NCBI RefSeq assembly: GCF_000761215.1
Contig: NZ_CP009438.1
Span: 1,644,501 to 1,708,500, forward strand
Direction: 5' to 3'
Source of the DNA: Streptomyces glaucescens
GTDB lineage: Bacteria; Actinomycetota; Actinomycetes; Streptomycetales; Streptomycetaceae
DNA length: 64,000 bases
Shown: positions 33,956-41,240 of the stretch, one piece after another
How positions within the stretch are numbered: position 1 is the stretch's first letter
Layout: every line of letters starts with the position of its first letter
Made by a program: the position numbers and the translations under genes
The notes under the pieces: generated by a model
Databases searched by the model: none
What the model was told of the DNA's origin: nothing
What the model saw: only the letters and a program-made list of their open reading frames with translations

Positions 33956-34987
33956 TCACCGGTCCTCGTGGCCGTCCCGGCCGCTGCCGCCGTGGTCGTC
34001 CTTGTCGCCCTGGGTGTCGTCGCCGTCCTCGGTGGTGCCCTTCTTGTCGCTGCCGCCGTCGAGCCGGCCGGCCGCGTCACCGTCTCGTGCGGCCCCGCCG
34101 CCCACGGCGGGCTTGCGGGGGGAGCGGCGCGCCCGCGCGGGCGCCTTGGCGGCGGCCTTCGCGGCGGCCTTCGCGGCGGTCTTCGCGGTGGTCTTCGCGG
34201 TGGTCTTCGCGGTGGTCTTCGCGGTGGTCCTGGCAGCGCCCTGCGCGCCGGACTTCCCGGCGGCCCGCGCGGGCGGACTCGCCCCCGGCGCGGCGGCGCC
34301 CCGCGCGGGCGGACCCGCGGGGGTCGCCGCCGGAGCCCCCGGGGCCCCGCCCCCTCCGGGAGGGACCGGAGCCCCGGGCGCGCCGAACGGCAGCACCCGT
34401 ACGTCGTGCCGCTCCACGGGCTTGCGCGGCACCGGTGTCCCGCGGCCGTCGATGAGGATCAGGGACGCCTGGTAGACGACCGACAGGGAGTACGGCGTCT
34501 GGTGGAGCATCCCCCACAGCTTCGACGTCTCGTCGATGTCCATGACCGTCGGTGTGAACCGCACCCGCTGCGCGGCCCCGGCGAGGTCGCTCCCCGTCAG
34601 GTACGGCCGTCGCCCGGCCCGTTCGATGACGTCCGCGGGCAGGACCGGTGTCTCGTGCAGGGTCCGGACCACCGAGCCGATCAGCCGCTGCCCGACGAGT
34701 TCCGTCTCGTCGCCGTAGGCGCTGATCAGGTAGTGCAGGTCGAGCGCGGCGGCGGGGCGCCGCACCAGGGTGCCGTCGGCGGCCCGGGTGGGCAGGTCGG
34801 CGCCGCGCATCGCCGTGTTGGGCGTGACCTGGTACAGGAACACGTTGAGGGTCGGCTGGTCCGGCGGCCCGGCCGGCGGCTTGCGCGGTTCCACCTTCAC
34901 GGCCGCGCCGAACTCCGGCCCCACGTTCGACTCGATGAGCAGGGCGAGGGCCTGGGTGACGTGGGCGATGGCGAGTGCGTTGCTCAT
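33956..34987 (-). CDS. DUF4255 (Pvc16_N) cap/terminator protein with histone-H1-like lysine-rich tail
   Basis: The first 190 residues of this 343-aa protein match the DUF4255/Pvc16_N family (NALAIAHVTQALALLIESNV, TLNVFLYQVTPN, SLSVVYQASLILIDG), the Afp16-type protein that caps tube and sheath. A Pro/Gly/Ala linker leads to a strongly basic repeat of TTAK and AAAK units at about residues 255-295. That segment resembles histone H1 or HupS-type tails. A very acidic end (EDGDDTQGDKDDHG) follows. The extension is absent from the domain as usually defined and may bind DNA, RNA or another polyanion. Confidence 0.88.
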   Translation of the reverse strand: MSNALAIAHVTQALALLIESNVGPEFGAAVKVEPRKPPAGPPDQPTLNVFLYQVTPNTAMRGADLPTRAADGTLVRRPAAALDLHYLISAYGDETELVGQRLIGSVVRTLHETPVLPADVIERAGRRPYLTGSDLAGAAQRVRFTPTVMDIDETSKLWGMLHQTPYSLSVVYQASLILIDGRGTPVPRKPVERHDVRVLPFGAPGAPVPPGGGGAPGAPAATPAGPPARGAAAPGASPPARAAGKSGAQGAARTTAKTTAKTTAKTTAKTAAKAAAKAAAKAPARARRSPRKPAVGGGAARDGDAAGRLDGGSDKKGTTEDGDDTQGDKDDHGGSGRDGHEDR

Positions 34988-35036
34988 GGCGTCGGTTCCC
35001 CGGTTCCTGTCGTCCCGCCGGTGTCGGCTGTGCGCC

Positions 35037-35762
35037 TCACTCGCGCCCCCGGCCCAGGTAGTCGGCCAGGCTCACGGTCGCGGCGGGACGCCGTGCCGGG
35101 GCGCGCCGTGCGGGGCCGCCGCCCGGCGGCGGCCCCGCCGTCACCTCCAGACGTCCGATCTGCACCCGCACCACCTGCTCGGGCGCCCGCCCGGCCCGCC
35201 GGGCGGCGGCCTGCCGTACGGCGCCCCGGGCGGCGGCCGTGTCGGCGGCCCGCGGGTGCGGGGCGGCGGCCGGGGCGGCGGGTGCCGCACCCGGGGGGCG
35301 GGGGGCGGAGGCCGCGGCCGGGGTCGCGGTGCGCTCCGCCGGGCGCCCCGCCGGGCGACGCCCGGGGTCCGGTGCCGGCCGGCGGGCGGGCGGCGGCGGT
35401 GCCACGGGCCGCGGCAGGGGCGGGGCGGGCACGGGCGGGGCGGGTGGCGGCGGCTTCGCGGGCGCCGGTTCGGCGCGTACGACGGTCCGCTCCCGCTCGG
35501 TCAGGAGGCGCGCCGGACCGGCGGCGGGGACCGGGCGGGCCGGGCCGTCGCCGCGGGGCTCGGCCGGGGAGGTCGTGGCGGGCCACACGGGGGCCGCGTC
35601 CTCCTCGGTGCCGCGGGCCCGTACCGCCTCGACCCGTTCGAACGGGCCGGGCAGCCGGGGCCGTACCCGCGCCGCCCGCGGAAGGGAACCCGGGGCCGGC
35701 GCGTGCCGGGCGATCAGGCGGTCCAGGAAGTCGCCGCCCTGGGGGGTCGAGACGTCAGTCAT
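35037..35762 (-). CDS. Pro/Ala-rich CIS operon protein of unknown function
   Basis: The middle of this 241-aa protein (about residues 55-190) is low-complexity Pro, Ala and Arg and is probably disordered. The C-terminal 50 residues look conserved: VVRVQIGRLEVTA, then a linker and TVSLADYLGRG. A short N-terminal segment GGDFLDRLIARH is also distinctive. It overlaps the gp51-like gene by eight bases. The pattern of two short conserved ends joined by a disordered spacer suggests a linker or clamp bridging two CIS components. No family is recognised with certainty. Confidence 0.75.
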   Translation of the reverse strand: MTDVSTPQGGDFLDRLIARHAPAPGSLPRAARVRPRLPGPFERVEAVRARGTEEDAAPVWPATTSPAEPRGDGPARPVPAAGPARLLTERERTVVRAEPAPAKPPPPAPPVPAPPLPRPVAPPPPARRPAPDPGRRPAGRPAERTATPAAASAPRPPGAAPAAPAAAPHPRAADTAAARGAVRQAAARRAGRAPEQVVRVQIGRLEVTAGPPPGGGPARRAPARRPAATVSLADYLGRGRE

Positions 35763-36483
35763 CCGCGCACAGCTCCAGGTAGTAGCGGCGGCGCAGCGGG
35801 CTGAGCGCCAGGATCTCCGGTTCGCTCCAGCCGTAGGCGGTGGCGAGCAGGTGGACGTCGAGGAGCAGGTCGCGTGCCCAGGCGTCCAGTTCGGTCCACA
35901 GGTAGGAGGCGATGTCGAGTTCGGCCCGGGTGGTCCGCCCGCACTCGGGGCAGGCCACGGTGAGCGTCACATCGGCGCCCGGGTCGGCCGCCTCGGCGGC
36001 CTCGGCGATCCGGCGCTGCACGGCCGCGGGCAGTTCGGCGGCGGTGACCGCCCGCCCGTCGTGCTCGGCCGTGACGAGGCAGCGGGCGAGCAGCGCCGCG
36101 CGGGGGTCCGGGGTGCGGGCCGCCGCCGTGAGGTCGGCGACGGCGGGCAGCCGGAACTCGGCCCGCCAGCCGCCGTGCTCGACCCGTACGACCGGATCGG
36201 GGCGCTCGCCCAGGGTGCGGGCGAACTCCCCGGCGTCCAGCTCGAACTCCAGGTCCGCGCCGCACCGCGCGCAGTCAAGACGGACCTGCATGCGCTCCCC
36301 GAACAGGGTCCGGCGCAGCGTGAACAGGTCCGCCTCCCGTTCGCCGACCGGCAGCCCGGGGAGCGCCCGGTCGTCGAGGTCGGGGCGCGCGGTGCGGTGC
36401 AGCAGCAGTGCGCGCCCCGCGGGCGGTGCCGCGAGTCCCGCCTCCCAGGCGGCCAGCAGCCCGGCCGCCCCGGTGATCGCCAT
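35755..36483 (-). CDS. gp51-like baseplate assembly chaperone with two zinc-knuckle pairs
   Basis: The product is 242 aa from the ATG at 36483, which has GGAGG eight bases upstream. An ATG two codons earlier sits directly on the ribosome site and is less likely. CARCG near residue 90 and CPECG near residue 175 suggest a zinc-ribbon pair. The C-terminal segment SEPEILALSPLRRRYYLELC is typical of T4 gp51-like hub assembly proteins in CIS loci. It probably aids baseplate assembly and is not part of the finished particle. Confidence 0.75.
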   Translation of the reverse strand: MAITGAAGLLAAWEAGLAAPPAGRALLLHRTARPDLDDRALPGLPVGEREADLFTLRRTLFGERMQVRLDCARCGADLEFELDAGEFARTLGERPDPVVRVEHGGWRAEFRLPAVADLTAAARTPDPRAALLARCLVTAEHDGRAVTAAELPAAVQRRIAEAAEAADPGADVTLTVACPECGRTTRAELDIASYLWTELDAWARDLLLDVHLLATAYGWSEPEILALSPLRRRYYLELCADD

Positions 36484-36503
36484 GGCCATCTCCTCCGGTC
36501 CGC

Positions 36504-37028
36504 TCAGGCCGGGTCGAGGAACGACGGCTCCTGGGGCTCGGGCACCTCGTAGTCCCGCTCCCAGCCCTCGCACTCCAGCTTCAGCGACTGGATGGCCACC
36601 GCGTTGGCGTTGGCGTCGAGCTCACCGAGCACCTGGTACTCGCTGGGCCAGGTGCGGTACAGCTTGTGCGAGACCGCGACCTGGCCGGCCTCGTTGAGGA
36701 CCTGGATGACGATGTCCTTGCGGAAGTCGGCGAGCGAGACCTCGGAGCCGAGGCCGGCGCCGACCTGCCAGACCTTGTTGGCCCAGCGGTCGAACTCCGG
36801 GTCGTGGGTGACGCCGCGCTCCAGGGTGATGCCCTCGAACTCGGAGCGGCCCGGCGACTTGCGCGGGGAGGAGGGGTCGCCGCCGTGGCGGTGCTTGACG
36901 ACCTCGGTGGTCCGCTTCAGCGGGGAGATCTTGCTGATGCCGGCGACCGTGCGGCCGTCCCACAGGACGAGGAACTTGAAGTTCTTGTACGGGTCGAACC
37001 GGTGGGCGTTGACCGTGAACTCAGCCAT
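36504..37028 (-). CDS. CIS inner tube protein (gp19/Hcp-like)
   Basis: The 174-aa tube subunit begins MAEFTVNAHRFDPYKNFKF and has the family segments KFLVLWDGRTVAGISKISPL, TEVVKHRHGGDPSSPRKSPG and TLERGVTHDPEFDRWANKVW. Stacked hexamers make the tube pushed out by sheath contraction. Only one tube gene is present. It follows the sheath gene by 34 bases, the standard order. Confidence 0.96.
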   Translation of the reverse strand: MAEFTVNAHRFDPYKNFKFLVLWDGRTVAGISKISPLKRTTEVVKHRHGGDPSSPRKSPGRSEFEGITLERGVTHDPEFDRWANKVWQVGAGLGSEVSLADFRKDIVIQVLNEAGQVAVSHKLYRTWPSEYQVLGELDANANAVAIQSLKLECEGWERDYEVPEPQEPSFLDPA

Positions 37029-37062
37029 GGAAAACAGTCCTCGGATTCCTCGCGGGCGCTCG

Positions 37063-38928
37063 TCAGAGCGCGAACTGCCCGGACGTCTGCCGGATCCGGA
37101 CGATCACGAACTCGGCCGGGCGCACCGGCGCGATGCCCACCAGCACGTTGACCACGCCGTTCGCGACGTCCTCGGCGGTCGTCGTCTCGTGGTCGCACTT
37201 GACGAAGTACGCCTCGCGCGGGGTGGTGCCCTTGAAGGCGCCCTGGCGGAAGAGGGTGTGCAGGTAGGAGGAGGCGGACAGCCGGATCTGCTGCCACAGG
37301 CTCTCGTCGTTGGGTTCGAACACCACCCACTGGAGCCCGCGGTGCAGGCTCTCCTCGACGTGCAGCGCGAGCCGCCGCACCGGCACGTACTTCCACTCGC
37401 TGTCGAGCGCGTCGGCGCCCTCCAGGGTGCGCGCGCCCCACACCAGCGGGCCGGTCACCGGGAAGGTGCGCAGGCAGTTGACGCCGAGCGGGGCGAGCAG
37501 ACCGGTCTCGCGGTCGGTGAGGTCGACGGTGAGCGAGTGCACGCCCGCGAGCCGGGCCCCGGTGCCCGCGGGTGCCTTCCACACGCCGCGCTCGGCGTCG
37601 GTGCGGGCGATGACGCCGGCGATCGCGCCGGACGGCGGGAAGGCGCGCAGCCGGCCGGTGAGCGGGTCGGTGAGCCACAGGTGCGGGAAGTACAGGGCGG
37701 CGTGGTCGCCACGCACCGCGTCGAAGGCGGCGGCACCGGCGCGGGCGGTGTCGGCGCTGACCCAGCCGGCGGGCGCGTCGACGAGCAGGAAGATCCGCCG
37801 TTCGGCGCACAGCCGCTGGGCGGCCGAGACGACGGTGAGCATGTCCTCGGTCCTGTCGTACCCGGCGATCTCGGGCAGTGCCAGGAGGTTGACGTCGGCG
37901 ACGCCGCGCAGTGCCTGGATCCCGGTCCTGTCGGCCTCGGAGCCGATCAGGTCGCGGGGCCCGGGGGGCGCGCCGTCCTCGCCGCCCGCGAGCGGGAACA
38001 CCGGCGGGTTGACGGAGGCCTCCAGGCCGAGGTCGTTGGCGCACTCGCCGAGGAAGCGGACGACGTCGTCGGGGTCCGTGGACCCGGCGACGACCTGGAG
38101 CCGCCGGCCGAACGCGGTGACTTCCGCGCCCGCGAAGGCGTGCTTGCCGGGCGCGTCGGGCAGGGCGCGCAGTTTGCGCTCCAGGAGCAGCGCCAACTCG
38201 GCGACGGTGGTGGGGGCGGGGCCGTCCCGGTCGGGGTCGTGGAGCGTGAACTCCCGTTCCACGCCGCCGATCTTCACCGTGAGCCCGACGGCCAGGTGGG
38301 GCAGTTCGCGCCCGAACGGCCTGGAGACGGTGCCGGAGGGGTCGGGGCGGCCCTCGCCGACGGCCTCGACCCGGATCAGCCGGGAGGCCGCGTTGATCAC
38401 GGTCGGCGCGTGGCGGCCGTGCCGGGCGTCCATGGACAGCCCGGTGAAGCTCTCCCGGGTGTCGCCCCTGGCGTCGTGGACGCGCAGGTTGAAGGTGTCG
38501 TCGGGGTGGGGCGTGTCGTGGTCGACGGCGATGCGCAGTCCGTTGCCCCAGACTCCGGGTTCCTTGGCGTGGACCTCCAGGACACGGCTCTCGCTGTGTC
38601 CGCCGGTGGACTCCAGGGCGGTGCAGGCGGCCCTGCCGCTGCCGGCCGCGGCGACCCGGACGATCACGGCGACGCCGCCGCCGTTGCCGAAGAACTGGTG
38701 CACCGCGTGCGCGACGGCGCTTCGCGAGCCGAGCCCGCCGAAGCGGCGTTCGAAGTCGGTGAAGCCGGTGACGCGCACCGGTTCGTTCAGCGGGCCGCGC
38801 CGGGTGTGCCCGACGAAGGCCGTCACGGACGTGGTCACGGCGGAGATGGTGCGGGTGCTGCTGGGAAGCTCTTCGACATGGACGCCGGGATACGTCGGCC
38901 TGGCGGCGCTGCGTGCGTTCGTCGGCAT
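37063..38928 (-). CDS. Contractile tail sheath protein
   Basis: The product is 621 aa from the ATG at 38928, directly after the ribosome site GGAGGGGGA. The N-terminus (PTYPGVHVEELPSSTRTISAV and TSVTAFVGHTRRGPLNEPV) and the C-terminus (LWQQIRLSASSYLHTLFRQG, IGIAPVRPAEFVIVRI-like region) are classic sheath regions that form the extended-arm lattice. A variable insertion domain lies at about residues 85-330. It is the first gene of the CIS operon and the only sheath gene seen. Confidence 0.96.
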   Translation of the reverse strand: MPTNARSAARPTYPGVHVEELPSSTRTISAVTTSVTAFVGHTRRGPLNEPVRVTGFTDFERRFGGLGSRSAVAHAVHQFFGNGGGVAVIVRVAAAGSGRAACTALESTGGHSESRVLEVHAKEPGVWGNGLRIAVDHDTPHPDDTFNLRVHDARGDTRESFTGLSMDARHGRHAPTVINAASRLIRVEAVGEGRPDPSGTVSRPFGRELPHLAVGLTVKIGGVEREFTLHDPDRDGPAPTTVAELALLLERKLRALPDAPGKHAFAGAEVTAFGRRLQVVAGSTDPDDVVRFLGECANDLGLEASVNPPVFPLAGGEDGAPPGPRDLIGSEADRTGIQALRGVADVNLLALPEIAGYDRTEDMLTVVSAAQRLCAERRIFLLVDAPAGWVSADTARAGAAAFDAVRGDHAALYFPHLWLTDPLTGRLRAFPPSGAIAGVIARTDAERGVWKAPAGTGARLAGVHSLTVDLTDRETGLLAPLGVNCLRTFPVTGPLVWGARTLEGADALDSEWKYVPVRRLALHVEESLHRGLQWVVFEPNDESLWQQIRLSASSYLHTLFRQGAFKGTTPREAYFVKCDHETTTAEDVANGVVNVLVGIAPVRPAEFVIVRIRQTSGQFAL

Positions 38929-39292
38929 TCCCCCTCCAATCCCTGGTCGGGCACCGGTCGTGGGCACCAAGAGACGGCGGAAGGGGAGGCCGGTGCGCAC
39001 GGACGTCGGCGGGCAGGGACGGACAGCCCCCATCGGCGGCACCGCATCAGCTTCCCCCGTCAGTGCCCCCGGGCGAACGGCCGTCCGGGTCAGGCAGCGC
39101 GCTTATGACTCCTGATGCTCAAATGCCCCATATACGTTGGCGGCCAGCAAGCCGGAGCAGCAAGACGGGTTCGCGCCAGCGGTGGAGGAGGTTCCATGGA
39201 GGGGGCCGCGCACGACCCGCACACAACGTGCGCGGGACGCGACGGCGGCTTCACACTCTTCGCACAGGCGACGGTGCAGCAGAATGGGGGGC
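38929..39292. other. 364-base divergent intergenic region upstream of the CIS operon
   Basis: This stretch must carry the CIS operon promoter (minus strand). I found no convincing sigma-70-type pair, no WhiG-type promoter and no clear operator. A TTGAGC/CATAAG pair near 39100-39120 on the minus strand has poor spacing. Small open frames here are Cys/Arg-rich and unsupported. Confidence 0.5.
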
Positions 39293-39718
39293 ATGTCCCG
39301 ACGCAGCGCGCCTTCCCGGCGCCACACCGCCCCAACCCCCGTCGGCCGGACCCCGTGCCCGTGCGGCCTCGCACAGACCTACGACGCGTGCTGTGGCCGA
39401 TTCCACCGGGGTACGGAGTCCGCACCGACCGCGGAACGGCTGATGCGTTCGCGCTACAGCGCCTTCGTGCGGCGGGACGAGGCGTATCTGCTGCGCACCT
39501 GGCACCCCCGGACCCGCCCGCCGGGTGTCGACTTCGACCCGGGGATGCGGTGGACCGGCCTGGAGATCCTGGACACCGCCGACGGCACCGCGTTCCACAC
39601 CACCGGCACGGTGACCTTCCGGGCCTCCTTCCGGGGCGGCGCGCTGCACGAGCGCAGCCGCTTCGAGCGGGTCGGCGGGGCGTGGGTGTACGTGGACGGG
39701 GACTTCCTCGACGACTGA
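39293..39718 (+). CDS. YchJ-like protein with N-terminal SEC-C-type zinc motif
   Basis: This 141-aa protein has CPCGLAQTYDACCGRFH near residue 22, a SEC-C-type zinc motif. The YchJ (UPF0225) core follows: TAERLMRSRYSAFVRRDEAYLLRTWHP, then a beta-rich NTF2-like end closing in RVGGAWVYVDGDF. The function of the family is unknown. The ATG at 39293 is used here. A second ATG three codons upstream (39284) is possible, and both have weak ribosome sites. Confidence 0.88.
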   Translation: MSRRSAPSRRHTAPTPVGRTPCPCGLAQTYDACCGRFHRGTESAPTAERLMRSRYSAFVRRDEAYLLRTWHPRTRPPGVDFDPGMRWTGLEILDTADGTAFHTTGTVTFRASFRGGALHERSRFERVGGAWVYVDGDFLDD

Positions 39719-39742
39719 GGGGCCGGCGGCCGGGCCACCGCG

Positions 39743-39814
39743 CTACGGGGCTACGGGGCTACGGGGCTACGTGGCTACGGGGCTACGGGGCTACTGGGCT
39801 ACGGGGCTACGGGG
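39743..39814. repeat. Nine tandem copies of CTACGGGG between convergent genes
   Basis: Nine 8-bp units run without gaps. The fourth is CTACGTGG and the seventh CTACTGGG. Read on the minus strand, the last unit (39807-39814) supplies the TAG stop of the GntR-family regulator. Because the period is not a multiple of three, the array places TAG stops in all minus-strand frames. Confidence 0.95.
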
Positions 39815-40508
39815 CGAGGATGTCCAGCTCCTGGAGCGCCCCCACGGTGATCTCCCGGGTCAGCTCCTCCGCGCGGTCCGCGTCCCGGGCGCGCACCGCC
39901 TCCGCGACCCGGACGTGCAGGGTGACGGCGGCCGGGTCGGGGTCCTCGAACATGACGTCGTGCTGGGTGCGGCCGGTCAGCACCTCGGCGACGACGTCGC
40001 CGAGCCGGGCGAACATCTCGTTGCCCGAGGCGGTGAGGATCACCCGGTGGAAGGCGACGTCGTGGCGGAGGTAGCCCTCCAGCTGGTGACCGCGCGAGTG
40101 CGCGACCATGCCGAGGGCGCACTCGGTCAGCTCCGCGCACTGCTCGGCGGTGGCGTGCTGCGCGGTCAGCCGCGCGGCCAGCGGCTCGATGGCGGAGCGC
40201 AGCACGGTGAGGGAGCGCAGCTGGTGCGGCCGGTCGGCACCGGCCAGCCGCCAGCGGATGACCTGTGGGTCGTACACGTTCCACTCGGCCTTGGGGCGGA
40301 CCGTGACGCCCACCCGGCGGCGGGACTCGACGAGGTGCATCGACTCCAGGACGCGCACCGCCTCGCGCATCACGGAGCGTGACACATCGAAGCGCTGCGC
40401 CAGTTCGTCGGTGCGCAGCACGCTGCCCGGGGGGTACTCGCCCGCGGTGATCTCGGGGCCGAGGGTGTCCAGTACATGGCCGTGCAGCCCCCGGCCCGGT
40501 GTGCTCAT
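39807..40508 (-). CDS. GntR/FadR-family (FCD) regulator of the gluconate genes
   Basis: The 233-aa protein has an N-terminal winged helix-turn-helix (LRTDELAQRFDVSRSVMREAVRVLESMHLV, about residues 30-60). A C-terminal FCD ligand domain has conserved Asp/His metal positions (LRHDVAFHRVI, VTLHVRVAEA). It is divergent from gntK-gntP, so it is very likely the gluconate-responsive repressor. A matching operator lies in the 131-base intergenic region. The ATG at 40508 is preferred; a GTG two codons upstream is possible. Confidence 0.9.
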   Translation of the reverse strand: MSTPGRGLHGHVLDTLGPEITAGEYPPGSVLRTDELAQRFDVSRSVMREAVRVLESMHLVESRRRVGVTVRPKAEWNVYDPQVIRWRLAGADRPHQLRSLTVLRSAIEPLAARLTAQHATAEQCAELTECALGMVAHSRGHQLEGYLRHDVAFHRVILTASGNEMFARLGDVVAEVLTGRTQHDVMFEDPDPAAVTLHVRVAEAVRARDADRAEELTREITVGALQELDILAP

Positions 40509-40542
40509 GCACACAGAGTACGGCGAGGATCACGCCCCCAAA

Positions 40543-40553
40543 AAGTCAGACTT
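40543..40553. promoter_or_regulatory. FadR-type operator AAGTCAGACTT
   Basis: The 11-bp inverted repeat has perfect 5-bp arms (AAGTC/GACTT) around one base and fits the GTNNNAC core bound by FadR-subfamily GntR regulators. It lies 35 bases upstream of the regulator start and 86 bases before gntK, so it could control both directions. Confidence 0.65.
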
Positions 40554-40639
40554 ATTCATCACACACTCTTGAATTCGTCGTACCTAATGGGTTTCAGTTA
40601 GCCGAACATCACCGTGTCGACGAAGACAGCGAGGCAGCG

Positions 40640-41164
40640 ATGAAGACCCCCCACGTCGTCGTGGTCATGGGCGTCGCGGGCACCGGCAAGACCACCATCG
40701 GTCCCCTGCTCGCCGCCCGGCTCGGCGTCCCCTACGCCGAGGGCGACGACTTCCACCCCCAGGCCAACATCGCCAAGATGACGGCCGGGACCCCGCTCAC
40801 CGACGAGGACCGCCTCCCCTGGCTCGACGCCATCGGCGCCTGGGCGGACGGCCGGGCGGGGCTCGGCGGGGTGGTCAGCTGCTCGGCGCTGAAGCGGTCG
40901 TACCGGGACCGGCTGCGGGCCGCCGCCCCGGGGCTGGTCTTCGTGCACCTCACCGGCGACCGCGCGCTCATCGAGGACCGGATGTCGCACCGGCAGGGTC
41001 ACTTCATGCCCACCGCGCTGCTCGACTCCCAGTTCGCCACCCTCGAACCGCTCCAGGCGGACGAGGCGGGCGTCCCGGTGGACGTCTCGGGCGGCCCGGA
41101 GGACATCGCCCGCCGCGCGGCACAGGCGCTCGAACAGCTCCCCGGCCCGCCCGCCGCGCGGTGA
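40640..41164 (+). CDS. gntK: Gluconokinase
   Basis: This 174-aa cytoplasmic kinase phosphorylates gluconate to 6-phosphogluconate for the pentose phosphate pathway. The P-loop GVAGTGKT is at about residues 11-18. The family motifs EGDDFHPQANIAKMTAGTPLTDEDRLPWL and SCSALKRSYRDRLR follow, then GHFMPTALLDSQFATLE. The length matches GntK-type enzymes. The ATG has GAGG five bases upstream. gntP follows after 76 bases, probably in the same transcript. Confidence 0.95.
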   Translation: MKTPHVVVVMGVAGTGKTTIGPLLAARLGVPYAEGDDFHPQANIAKMTAGTPLTDEDRLPWLDAIGAWADGRAGLGGVVSCSALKRSYRDRLRAAAPGLVFVHLTGDRALIEDRMSHRQGHFMPTALLDSQFATLEPLQADEAGVPVDVSGGPEDIARRAAQALEQLPGPPAAR

Positions 41165-41240
41165 CCCCTGTTGTTAACCCCCCTGGCCCGGCCCGTCCGG
41201 GCGCCCCCTCCCCCATCCCCGTACCTGCAAGGGAACACCC

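Noticed and set aside
37063-37500. Second sheath or tube paralogue
   Set aside because: I looked for one in the operon, as Afp loci often have several, but found only one of each.
9338-38928. Prophage or type VI secretion system
   Set aside because: No capsid, portal, terminase or integrase genes, and no TssJLM membrane complex or ClpV. The DUF4157 protein, Afp15-like ATPase and DUF4255 cap point to an eCIS-type locus.
39103-39327. Small Cys-rich minus-strand frame upstream of the CIS operon
   Set aside because: No ribosome site or family resemblance, and it overlaps the YchJ-like start on the other strand.
39743-39814. Possible CRISPR array
   Set aside because: Direct 8-bp units without spacers and no cas genes nearby; it is a simple tandem repeat.
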